From positions 791 to 8,414 of the forward strand of contig DITJ01000045.1 in the NCBI GenBank assembly GCA_002422795.1: DNA of 7,624 nt. The letters are read 5' to 3'. Below, one piece after another: positions 1 through 5,487 of the stretch. This DNA comes from Alphaproteobacteria bacterium UBA6187. GTDB taxonomy: Bacteria > Pseudomonadota > Alphaproteobacteria > Rickettsiales > UBA6187. Position 1 is the stretch's first letter, and each line of letters opens with the position of its first letter. The position numbers and the translations under genes were made by a program. The notes under the pieces are model-generated. The model made no database searches. It was not told the origin of the DNA and saw nothing but the letters and a program-made list of their open reading frames with translations.

Positions 1-61
1 TAAGATTTAAGATTGTAGATTTAAGGCTTTAAAAATCTTAAATCTACAATCTAGAATCTTA
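1..61. repeat. Heptamer-array hairpin A, after nuoC
   Basis: Four tandem 7-base units (1-28; consensus TAAGATT, third unit GTAGATT, fourth TAAGGCT) are followed by a 5-base loop (29-33) and four reverse-complement units (34-61; AATCTTA type). By hand 24 of 28 positions pair, and the variant unit GTAGATT is opposite its own complement AATCTAC. The last unit contains the TTA that is the nuoC stop codon on the minus strand, so the element directly joins the end of nuoC and probably fills the gap to the next nuo gene outside the window. It may begin further left than base 1. It shares an identical 23-base stretch (3-25, inverted) with the hairpin between nuoB and nuoA. No poly-U tract marks it as a classical terminator. 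Confidence 0.85.
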
Positions 62-679
62 AATAGGTTTATTCTTCCTTTCTTCCCTCACCTGCTCGGC
101 AACATAATTAGTTCCCTCCCAAGGGCTTTCAAAATCAAATGTCCTGAATTCCTGGGCAAGCTTCACCGGCTCATATACCACGCGCTTTTTCGTCTCATCA
201 TAACGAACTTCAACATAGCCTGAAAGTGGGAAATCCTTGCGCTGCGGATGCCCATCAAAGCCATAATCGGTAAGTATACGGCGTAAATCCGCGTGGCCTG
301 AGAAATACACGCCATACATATCCCAAACTTCACGCTCATACCAACCAGCGGCACTAAAAATCCCTGTTGCAGTCGGCACTAAATCTTCTTCGCCTGCGTT
401 AACTTTAACCCTTATACGGTTATTATATTTAAGGCTGAGAAGGTTATAAACTACCTCAAAGCGCAAATCCCTATCCAGATAATCTACACCGCAAATATCG
501 GTAAGTATTTTAAACTGGCATTTTACATCGTCACGCAGGAACATCAGAACTTGCGGTATATTTTTAAGTGGTACATTCAGCACCAGCTCATCGCCATGCA
601 TTATTTGGGCACTCACCTGCATAGCTTGCGAAAAGCTTTGCACTATGTAGTCTTGTAATTCTTGTAAGCTTTCTGTCAT
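59..679 (-). CDS. nuoC: NADH-quinone oxidoreductase subunit C (complex I 30 kDa subunit)
   Basis: This is the peripheral-arm subunit of respiratory complex I; with NuoD it helps form the quinone-binding connecting module on the cytoplasmic side of the inner membrane. The 206 residues match a stand-alone NuoC rather than a NuoCD fusion. The family signature is clear: YEREVWDMYG at residues 114-123, then DYGFDGHPQRKDFPL at 138-152. The N-terminal 100 residues are the usual variable alpha/beta part, with TDICGVDY at 60-67. It is third in the nuoA-nuoB-nuoC order, so nuoD is expected beyond the left edge. The ATG at 679 is only 4 bases from the heptamer hairpin that fills the gap to nuoB, and no Shine-Dalgarno sequence is visible upstream. 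The TAA stop lies inside the next hairpin (1-61). The identification is secure. Confidence 0.97.
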   Translation of the reverse strand: MTESLQELQDYIVQSFSQAMQVSAQIMHGDELVLNVPLKNIPQVLMFLRDDVKCQFKILTDICGVDYLDRDLRFEVVYNLLSLKYNNRIRVKVNAGEEDLVPTATGIFSAAGWYEREVWDMYGVYFSGHADLRRILTDYGFDGHPQRKDFPLSGYVEVRYDETKKRVVYEPVKLAQEFRTFDFESPWEGTNYVAEQVREERKNKPI

Positions 680-683
680 AAAA

Positions 684-777
684 TCGTTTGTCGTTTATGG
701 TTTGTCGTTTGTCGTTAAATCACCACCAGTTTCAGTTTACGAAAAACGATAAACCACCAACGATGAACGACAAACCT
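684..777. repeat. Heptamer-array hairpin B, between nuoB and nuoC
   Basis: Five tandem units (684-718; consensus TCGTTTG, third unit TGGTTTG) are followed by a 17-base spacer (719-735) and five complementary units (736-770; third-unit partner TAAACCA), with a partial sixth unit to 777. By hand 28 of 35 positions pair. The odd third unit on one arm is matched by an equally odd unit on the other, so the arms correspond unit by unit. The element fills nearly all of the 96-base nuoB-nuoC gap: its last bases enter the nuoB stop codon (776-778) and its first base lies 4 bases from the nuoC start. Its heptamer is unrelated to those of the flanking hairpins. Confidence 0.87.
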
Positions 778-1321
778 ACTTCCTTTTTATTACCGTTCCC
801 GTCCTTTTTATCTTCCTTTGCAATTGCAGCACCCCATAAAGCAGAGCTTCTGCTGTAGGAGGGCAGCCCGGCACATAAATATCAACCGGAACTATGCGGT
901 CGCAGCCGCGCACAACTGAATAAGAATAATGATAATAACCACCGCCATTCGCACATGATCCCATAGAAATCACCCAGCGCGGCTCTGCCATCTGGTCATA
1001 AACTTTACGAAGCGCAGGCGCCATTTTATTAGTAAGCGTTCCTGCAACAATCATCACATCTGATTGGCGGGGGCTGGCACGGAATACCAGACCGAAGCGG
1101 TCAAGGTCGTAGCGGCTAGCGGCCGTGTGCATCATTTCAACAGCGCAGCAGGCAAGGCCGAAGGTCATAGGCCACAGGGAGCCTGTGCGCACATAATTTA
1201 CCAGATCATCCAGCTTTGCAACAACAAAGCCTTTATCTGATACTTCCCCAGCCATGCGGCTAAGCAGATCGTCTTGCGAAGCGCCAGCAGGGATTTGTGG
1301 ATTAATTAATTGTTTGCTCAT
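776..1321 (-). CDS. nuoB: NADH-quinone oxidoreductase subunit B (carries Fe-S cluster N2)
   Basis: NuoB (PSST homologue) holds the terminal 4Fe-4S cluster N2, which passes electrons to ubiquinone at the junction of the peripheral and membrane arms of complex I. The four expected cluster ligands are present: the tandem Cys58-Cys59 in FGLACCAVEMMH, Cys123 in SMGSCANGGGYYH and Cys153 in VPGCPPTAEALLYG. SPRQSDVMIVAGT (83-95) is also typical. The 181 residues are a normal length. The ATG at 1321 is followed by a short variable tail before the conserved core. The bases before the start are a T-rich run on the coding strand and the edge of a hairpin, with no Shine-Dalgarno sequence. The gene ends in TAG directly at the edge of the next hairpin. 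The identification is secure. Confidence 0.98.
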   Translation of the reverse strand: MSKQLINPQIPAGASQDDLLSRMAGEVSDKGFVVAKLDDLVNYVRTGSLWPMTFGLACCAVEMMHTAASRYDLDRFGLVFRASPRQSDVMIVAGTLTNKMAPALRKVYDQMAEPRWVISMGSCANGGGYYHYSYSVVRGCDRIVPVDIYVPGCPPTAEALLYGVLQLQRKIKRTGTVIKRK

Positions 1322-1332
1322 AAAAAAAATCG

Positions 1333-1408
1333 AAGATTTAAGATTGAAGATTTCTGATTGAGAAAAGATTTTTAAATCTTAAATCTACAATCTTAAATCT
1401 GCAATCGA
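1333..1408. repeat. Heptamer-array hairpin C, between nuoA and nuoB
   Basis: Four units (1333-1360; AAGATTT, AAGATTG, AAGATTT, CTGATTG) are followed by a 13-base loop (1361-1373) and five complementary units (1374-1408; AAATCTT type). By hand about 23 of 28 positions pair across the four units, and TCG at 1330-1332 may extend the stem around a bulge. The last heptamer ends at 1408 and the nuoA stop codon begins at 1409, with no base between. The element occupies almost all of the 87-base nuoA-nuoB gap. It belongs to the same sequence family as hairpin A: bases 1378-1400 are the exact reverse complement of bases 3-25. Confidence 0.85.
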
Positions 1409-1786
1409 TTATTCCCACTCTAATCCGCCCTTTTTCCACTCATATATAAAACCAACCGTGAGCACAAAAAGGAAAACCATCATCGACCAGAACCCGAATA
1501 TTCCAATTTTTCCAAGGGTTACAGCCCAAGGGAACAGGAATGCTATTTCAAGGTCGAATATTATAAAAAGTATTGCCACAAGGTAGAAACGAATATCGAA
1601 CTTATCGCGCGCATCACCGAATGATTCAAAACCGCACTCATAGGCGGAAAGTTTTTCTTTATCCGGCTTATTTGCTGCCACAATAAATGGTATAACAACC
1701 ATCACAAGCGAAAGCCCCACCGCAATACCTAAAAATATCACTATCGGCAAGTAGTTTTGCAAGTATTCTGGTAATGCGAGTTGCAC
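1409..1786 (-). CDS. nuoA: NADH-quinone oxidoreductase subunit A (complex I membrane subunit)
   Basis: NuoA (ND3 homologue) is a small inner-membrane subunit at the junction of the membrane and peripheral arms of complex I. The 125 residues contain three hydrophobic segments at about 12-37, 64-90 and 95-114. Between the first two is the conserved loop with YECGFESFGDAR (49-60). FDIRFYLVAILFIIFDLE (63-80) holds the acidic pair of the second helix, and the C-terminus has EWKKGG...EWE. The predicted start is GTG at 1786. An in-frame TAA lies four codons upstream on the coding strand with no ATG between, so GTG is the only good choice. A GGGG run lies 6-9 bases before it as a weak ribosome site. 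It is the first gene of the nuo operon, and its upstream region faces bioD. Confidence 0.97.
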   Translation of the reverse strand: MQLALPEYLQNYLPIVIFLGIAVGLSLVMVVIPFIVAANKPDKEKLSAYECGFESFGDARDKFDIRFYLVAILFIIFDLEIAFLFPWAVTLGKIGIFGFWSMMVFLFVLTVGFIYEWKKGGLEWE

Positions 1787-1803
1787 AAATAGCCCCAGTT
1801 AAA

Positions 1804-1844
1804 TTCACCATAAAAACTGCCTTATAAAACATTTTTTTGGTGAA
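1804..1844. promoter_or_regulatory. Inverted repeat upstream of nuoA (possible operator or 5' UTR hairpin)
   Basis: TTCACC at 1804-1809 is mirrored by GGTGAA at 1839-1844. The pairing continues inward through an A/T run, giving 12 of 13 pairs around a 15-base centre (1817-1831). On the nuoA strand the centre includes TATAAG (1821-1826), a possible -10 box, with only a poor -35 candidate upstream. The repeat starts about 18 bases from the nuoA GTG. It could be a repressor site over a promoter or a leader hairpin; the sequence alone does not decide. It is not built of heptamers. Confidence 0.35.
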
Positions 1845-1942
1845 GTACAGGAAGTTTTTTTGCAGTATAGTTGTTTTCGCTTTTCAGTGATAATAGTAAA
1901 TCAAGATAACACTCGCTCCACAAGACGATAATTTGCATGCCA

Positions 1943-1969
1943 TTGCCTAAAAACATTGAATACTATACT
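1943..1969 (+). promoter_or_regulatory. Weak candidate promoter for bioD
   Basis: TTGCCT (1943-1948) and TATACT (1964-1969) are separated by a short 15-base spacer. TATGAT (1969-1974) is an alternative -10 with a 20-base spacer. The region is AT-rich and lies in the divergent nuoA/bioD gap, where a promoter is expected, but neither spacing is ideal. Confidence 0.25.
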
Positions 1970-2001
1970 ATGATAACAGCAATTTAATTATGGAATTTCT
2001 A

Positions 2002-2676
2002 ATGGGTAATGCATTTTTTATCACCGGAACCGGCACTGATATTGGCAAAACAGTAGTAACATGCTCCCTTATAAAGCAACTTCTGGAAGCAGGAAAGAAT
2101 GTTATGGCCATAAAACCAATTATAAGCGGCTGGGAAGATGATATTACAAATGACACATTTCAAATTCTAACCAGCCTTGGTATGCCACATTCCCAGGAAA
2201 ATATTAATAAAATATCGCCATACCGCTTCAAAGCTCCACTTGCACCAAGTATGGCTGCGAAAAAGGAAGGCAGAATAATAGATTATAATTCTGTAATAGA
2301 ATTTTGCAAAGCCGCACAAGAAAGTCATGAATATTTCTTTTGCGAAGGTGCGGGCGGCGTTGCCGTACCAATAAATGAAAATAAAACTACCCTTGATTTA
2401 ATGGCGGATTTGCAGTTTCCGGCATTTCTGGTATGTGGTACATACCTGGGTGCAATCAGCCACGCGCTTACCGCTATAAAATCGATGGAAACTATGGGTA
2501 TAAAAATTCATGCCGTTATAGTTAACGAATCACTATCTGGTATCGGCCTTAGCGACACAATCTTAGAGCTACAAAACTTTATAAATTATCCAATTATTCC
2601 AATGAACCGGGTTACTGATAATAATAAATCAGTATGGAAAAAAACCGTAAATATATTAAGCAGCATATCCAACTAG
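2002..2676 (+). CDS. bioD: ATP-dependent dethiobiotin synthetase
   Basis: BioD closes the ureido ring of dethiobiotin from 7,8-diaminononanoate, CO2 and ATP, the penultimate step of biotin synthesis, in the cytoplasm. Counting from the ATG at 2002 (224 residues), the Walker A loop GTGTDIGKT is at 9-17 and the active-site lysine of AIKPI is Lys38. The substrate-contact segment RFKAPLAPSMAA is at 75-86, and CEGAGGVAVPI at 114-124 carries the Mg/ATP-binding glutamate. VNE near 174-176 contributes to nucleotide binding. An upstream in-frame ATG at 1990 would add four residues. The later start is preferred because GGA sits 7 bases before it and the distance to the Walker loop matches E. coli BioD. 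No other bio gene is in the window. Confidence 0.93.
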   Translation: MGNAFFITGTGTDIGKTVVTCSLIKQLLEAGKNVMAIKPIISGWEDDITNDTFQILTSLGMPHSQENINKISPYRFKAPLAPSMAAKKEGRIIDYNSVIEFCKAAQESHEYFFCEGAGGVAVPINENKTTLDLMADLQFPAFLVCGTYLGAISHALTAIKSMETMGIKIHAVIVNESLSGIGLSDTILELQNFINYPIIPMNRVTDNNKSVWKKTVNILSSISN

Positions 2677-2781
2677 CCACAAAACCATTGCAAATCAGCA
2701 GCCTAGCCAGAAGAGAAAACTTAACTCCCACTAACCTACTCTTTCCACGCAATAATGTAATAATATGTAACAAAGAGTGAT

Positions 2782-2810
2782 TTGCATTATCAAGTCCTTG
2801 TCGTTATTTT
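2782..2810 (+). promoter_or_regulatory. Weak candidate promoter for lpxC
   Basis: TTGCAT (2782-2787) and TATTTT (2805-2810) are separated by a 17-base spacer, about 35 bases ahead of the lpxC ATG. Both boxes are poor matches (3/6 and 4/6), and the region is AT-rich, so chance is a real possibility. A GTG at 2777 would extend the lpxC frame through this region by 23 residues, but that extension looks like non-coding leader. Confidence 0.3.
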
Positions 2811-2832
2811 ACAATCAGCATCTGTATATCTT

Positions 2833-2837
2833 AAGGA
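2833..2837 (+). promoter_or_regulatory. Ribosome binding site that sets the lpxC start
   Basis: AAGGA lies 8 bases ahead of ATG 2846 and is the best Shine-Dalgarno match on this side. It supports the 305-residue protein over the 328-residue form from GTG 2777. Confidence 0.7.
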
Positions 2838-2845
2838 AAAAAGAA

Positions 2846-3763
2846 ATGTCAAATTGTCAAAGAACGATAAGGAATAAAGTTAGCTGTTTCGGCGTTGGCC
2901 TGCACACAGGTGTGCGCGTTGACCTGGCCTTGTTGCCTGCCGAAGAAAATACCGGCATAACATTCAAGCGCGTTGATGTGAAAGATAAAAACCAGATGGT
3001 TAAAGCATCTTACGAAAATGTTTCCAATACATTACTTGGCACAACTATCCGCAATAGTGATGGGGTTCATGTTGCAACGATTGAGCATCTTATGGCAGCA
3101 TTATGGGGCTGCGGAGTTGACAACTGCATAGTTGAAATTAATGGCCCTGAAGTGCCTATCATGGATGGAAGCTCTGAACCTTTCGTATTCCTTATAGAAT
3201 GCGCTGGTGTACAGGAGCAGAAGAAAAACAGAAGGGTGATAGAAGTCCTTAAAGAAATTTCAGTTTATGAAAGCGACCAAGAAAATAGCGGCTATATCGG
3301 CGTTTCCCCAGCCAATAACTTCTCTGTGGATTTACGCATCGATTTTGGCGAAAGCGTTATTTCAAGCCAGGACTGCATGTTTGATTTAAAAAACGTATCG
3401 TTTAAAAGCGATATCTCACGTGCGCGTACTTTTGGTTTTGAGCATGAAGTTGAAAGCTTGCGTAAAAATGGTTTAGCCCGCGGCGGCTCGCTCGATAACG
3501 CAATCGTTATCGGAAAAGAAGGCGTAATTAATAAAGAAGGCCTGCGCTATTCAGATGAATTCGTGCGCCATAAAGTGCTCGATTGCATAGGCGATATTTA
3601 TCTTGCAGGTGCTTATATCCAAGGCAGCCTTAAGGGATTTAAATCCGGCCACGCACTTAATAACCAGTTACTGCGCAAATTCTTTGCAGATACAGATGCC
3701 TGGCGCGTTATGCCGGAAAGTGATGTGCAAGCTCCGATAGCCGCAACTCATATAAGCAACTAA
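2846..3763 (+). CDS. lpxC: UDP-3-O-acyl-N-acetylglucosamine deacetylase
   Basis: LpxC is the zinc-dependent deacetylase that performs the committed step of lipid A synthesis in the cytoplasm. From ATG 2846 the protein has 305 residues, the same length as E. coli LpxC. The N-terminus CQRTIRNKVSCFGVGLHTG is typical. The catalytic glutamate and first zinc ligand are in TIEHLMAAL (Glu80, His81). RARTFGF is at 192-198, and HKVLD (His242, Asp246) gives the other zinc ligands. SGHALNN (His269) supplies the catalytic histidine. All key residues are intact, so the enzyme should be active. It follows bioD by 169 bases on the same strand, but the gap holds its own ribosome site and a possible promoter. 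It converges with lipA downstream. Confidence 0.97.
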   Translation: MSNCQRTIRNKVSCFGVGLHTGVRVDLALLPAEENTGITFKRVDVKDKNQMVKASYENVSNTLLGTTIRNSDGVHVATIEHLMAALWGCGVDNCIVEINGPEVPIMDGSSEPFVFLIECAGVQEQKKNRRVIEVLKEISVYESDQENSGYIGVSPANNFSVDLRIDFGESVISSQDCMFDLKNVSFKSDISRARTFGFEHEVESLRKNGLARGGSLDNAIVIGKEGVINKEGLRYSDEFVRHKVLDCIGDIYLAGAYIQGSLKGFKSGHALNNQLLRKFFADTDAWRVMPESDVQAPIAATHISN

Positions 3764-3804
3764 CACCTACAAATTATTTTCACAGGCACGTTAAGTGCTG
3801 CGGA

Positions 3805-3854
3805 TTTGTTATTGTGAAGAGCCTTTCCTGGGCGCGCCTCATCACAATAACAAA
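3805..3854. repeat. Palindrome between the convergent lpxC and lipA genes
   Basis: A 17-base arm (3805-3821, containing TTGTTATTGTGA) pairs with 3838-3854 with one mismatch (3818/3841). The loop is 16 bases and GC-rich, including the end of the self-complementary GGCGCGCC (3831-3838). It is not made of heptamers. Its position between convergent genes suits a two-way terminator, but neither strand has a clear U tract after the stem. It may instead be a degenerate intergenic palindromic repeat. Nothing else was recognised in the 3764-3965 gap. Confidence 0.6.
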
Positions 3855-3965
3855 ACGGCAATTCGAAAATTAAGCGCTATAGTGTTTCAAGCCGAAAAAC
3901 CTGTGCATAATGGTATTATGATTTTTAGGCAGTATCCATCAGTACACGCATATATATAAACAGCA

Positions 3966-4886
3966 TCATCTATTCACAGCTTCTTTCCTTGCTTCCCTAA
4001 GCTTCGCAAAATCATCTCCAGCATGATAAGATGAACGGGTAAGCGGTGATGATGAAACCATCAGGAAGCCCTTGGCACGAGCCATACGCTCATAATAATG
4101 GAATTCATCCGGGTGTACATAGCGGTCAATTTTTGCGTGGCGCGGTGTGGGTTGCAGATATTGGCCGATAGTCATAAAATCCACATTGGCACTGCGGAAA
4201 TCGTCCATAATCTGCACAACTTCCTGCTTTGTTTCGCCAAGGCCCACCATGATTCCTGATTTTGTGAACATATTTCCATCAAGTTCCTTAACCTTTCTCA
4301 GTAAATTCAAGGAATGGAAATAACGAGCGCCAGGACGGATGCGCGGGTAAAGGCTTGGCACAGTTTCAATATTATGGTTAAATACATCCGGCTTTGCCGC
4401 CACCACAATCTCCAGCGCGCCATCCTTCCGCATAAAATCCGGTGTTAATACTTCAATAGTAGTTTTAGGTGATGTCTCGCGGATTGCTTTAATGCAGGCA
4501 GCAAAATGGTTTGCACCGCCATCATCTAAATCGTCCCTGTCTACGGATGTTATCACCGCATGTTCAAGCCCCAGCTTGGCAATGGCTTCCGCAAGATTTT
4601 GCGGCTCGTGCGGGTCTAATTTATCCGGCATTCCGGTTTTAATATTACAAAACGCGCAAGCGCGTGTGCAAACAGAACCTAAAATCATGAATGTTGCATG
4701 TTTCTTCTTCCAGCATTCGCCAATATTCGGGCAAGCCGCCTCTTCACATACTGTATTTAATTTAAGGGTGCGGGCAAGATCATAAGTTTCCTGATATTCC
4801 TTTGATTGCGGCGCGCGCACACGTATCCAGTCGGGTTTTGCTGGTTTTTGAGAAATTGATTCGGATAGGTTTTGTGCATTAGACAT
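3966..4886 (-). CDS. lipA: Lipoyl synthase (radical SAM)
   Basis: LipA inserts two sulfur atoms into protein-bound octanoyl groups to make lipoyl cofactors for pyruvate and 2-oxoglutarate dehydrogenase and the glycine cleavage system. Both iron-sulfur sites are visible in the 306 residues. The auxiliary cluster motif is CX4CX5C at Cys47, Cys52 and Cys58 (CEEAACPNIGEC). The radical-SAM cluster motif CX3CX2C is at Cys73, Cys77 and Cys80 (CTRACAFC). The C-terminal RSSYHAG (284-290) provides the serine ligand of the auxiliary cluster. The ATG at 4886 overlaps the 3' end of the antitoxin gene by 8 bases and has only a weak AAAGA ribosome site, so translation is probably coupled to it. It shares the lipoate theme with lpd further upstream. 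Confidence 0.98.
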   Translation of the reverse strand: MSNAQNLSESISQKPAKPDWIRVRAPQSKEYQETYDLARTLKLNTVCEEAACPNIGECWKKKHATFMILGSVCTRACAFCNIKTGMPDKLDPHEPQNLAEAIAKLGLEHAVITSVDRDDLDDGGANHFAACIKAIRETSPKTTIEVLTPDFMRKDGALEIVVAAKPDVFNHNIETVPSLYPRIRPGARYFHSLNLLRKVKELDGNMFTKSGIMVGLGETKQEVVQIMDDFRSANVDFMTIGQYLQPTPRHAKIDRYVHPDEFHYYERMARAKGFLMVSSSPLTRSSYHAGDDFAKLREARKEAVNR

Positions 4887-5154
4887 GATCGTTCTTTACC
4901 GCTTCTGTTAAAATAATCTTCATAAGGGATTGATAAGGAACATCGCGTTTATTTGCCATAATTTTAAGATCTTCAAGTAATGATTGCGTTAAACGCAAGG
5001 AAATTGTTTTTGTAGACAATTTTAAATTTGGGAATGAAGCCTGTTTTGCCTGGGATAAATCCAGGTAATCAGTAAAATCATGGGTTGACCAAAATTCGAA
5101 CTCCTCCTGTTCATTTTTAAATTCAGGAATAGGCTTAAGTTTCTTGTGTTTCAT
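4879..5154 (-). CDS. brnA: CopG/BrnA-type ribbon-helix-helix antitoxin
   Basis: This small acidic-then-basic protein of 91 residues fits the antitoxin and autorepressor of a type II toxin-antitoxin pair. The N-terminal part (about 8-42, IPEFKNEQEEFEFWSTHD then FPNLK) matches the CopG-antitoxin family (COG5304-like), where this part is thought to bind the toxin. The C-terminal part (about 48-85) is a ribbon-helix-helix DNA-binding fold: strand TKTISLRL, then two helices including DVPYQSLMKIIL. Its start lies inside the end of the toxin gene (20-base overlap) with a strong ribosome site, and its end overlaps lipA by 8 bases. It may bind the palindrome over the promoter upstream of the toxin gene. 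The label brnA is by partner and fold; the Pfam BrnA family proper may differ. Confidence 0.85.
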   Translation of the reverse strand: MKHKKLKPIPEFKNEQEEFEFWSTHDFTDYLDLSQAKQASFPNLKLSTKTISLRLTQSLLEDLKIMANKRDVPYQSLMKIILTEAVKNDHV

Positions 5155-5437
5155 ACCACGTCCTCTCTTTTTTACTCATATCACGAGCCATTATTACACG
5201 AACCCTATCTTTACGCACTGTAAATGAAATAGATATTTTTCTTCCTTTCAGGGTGCGACCAAAAGCATAAAATCTTTTCTCATTTTCCGTAGAATGGATA
5301 GCATTGGCAATCAATAACGGCTTATTAATTAAAACCTCTTCAGCTTCACAACTACTAACATCATGCTTTAAAGAGTTTTTATCAATATTACCACTATCCC
5401 ATTCAAACTCTATAGGTGTTTTTATATCAATTGCCAT
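5135..5437 (-). CDS. brnT: BrnT-family toxin (probable ribonuclease)
   Basis: BrnT toxins are small RelE-like ribonucleases that stop translation and are neutralised by a BrnA/CopG-type partner. From ATG 5437 the protein has 100 residues. The N-terminal motif FEWDSGNIDKNSLKHDVS (11-28) matches the BrnT pattern FEWD...N..KHGV. The core RFYAFGRTLKGRKISISF (55-72) and the end RVRVIMARDMSKKERTWYE (78-96) match the strands and final helix. An ATG at 5476 would add 13 residues, but it lies inside the palindrome and lacks a ribosome site, whereas AAAGG sits 8 bases before 5437. The toxin-first order and overlap with the antitoxin gene are as usual for brnTA. No disabling change is visible. Confidence 0.88.
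   Translation of the reverse strand: MAIDIKTPIEFEWDSGNIDKNSLKHDVSSCEAEEVLINKPLLIANAIHSTENEKRFYAFGRTLKGRKISISFTVRKDRVRVIMARDMSKKERTWYETQET
5161..5166 (-). promoter_or_regulatory. Strong ribosome binding site of the antitoxin gene
   Basis: On the minus strand AGAGGA lies 6 bases ahead of the antitoxin ATG (5154), inside the last codons of the toxin gene. It is among the best Shine-Dalgarno matches in the window and would favour excess antitoxin over toxin. Confidence 0.65.
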
Positions 5438-5447
5438 GTATATTACC

Positions 5448-5476
5448 TTTATATACTTGTAATTATTATTTTTCAA
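5448..5476 (-). promoter_or_regulatory. Promoter of the toxin-antitoxin-lipA unit
   Basis: On the minus strand TTGAAA (5471-5476, 5/6) and TATAAA (5448-5453, 5/6) are separated by exactly 17 bases, the best sigma-70-type match seen in the window. The -35 box lies at the centre of a perfect palindrome. The predicted transcript would begin about 4 bases before ATG 5437, so brnT from this promoter would be almost leaderless and its AAAGG site would not be transcribed. It would also drive lipA. Confidence 0.6.
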
Positions 5477-5487
5477 TAATAATTACA
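5458..5487. promoter_or_regulatory. Perfect 13-base palindrome, candidate operator for the antitoxin
   Basis: TGTAATTATTATT (5458-5470) is the exact reverse complement of 5475-5487 across a 4-base centre. It contains the lpd stop codon (5483-5485) and overlaps the -35 box of the candidate toxin-antitoxin promoter. Ribbon-helix-helix antitoxins commonly repress their own promoters through such palindromes, which makes an operator likely. It could also be a weak AT-only terminator for lpd. Confidence 0.5.

Noticed and set aside
1..1408. CRISPR array or tRNA genes in the nuo gaps
   Set aside because: The units are 7 bases long, contiguous and inverted around a loop, without spacers of constant length, and no cloverleaf could be drawn.
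2738..2778. Inverted ACTCTTT / AAAGAGT between bioD and lpxC as a bioD terminator
   Set aside because: Only 7 pairs with a 27-base loop and no U tract; likely by chance in AT-rich DNA.
2777..2845. N-terminal extension of LpxC from GTG 2777
   Set aside because: The 23 extra residues have no family counterpart, the GTG lacks a ribosome site, and ATG 2846 has AAGGA at 8 bases and gives the normal 305-residue protein.
4492..4785. 97-codon plus-strand open frame opposite lipA
   Set aside because: It is antisense to the Cys-motif region of lipA, has no ribosome site and no family features.
5438..5476. N-terminal extension of the BrnT protein from ATG 5476
   Set aside because: The 13 extra residues (Asn/Lys/Tyr-rich) come from the AT palindrome and promoter, while ATG 5437 has AAAGG at 8 bases and begins next to the conserved FEWD motif.
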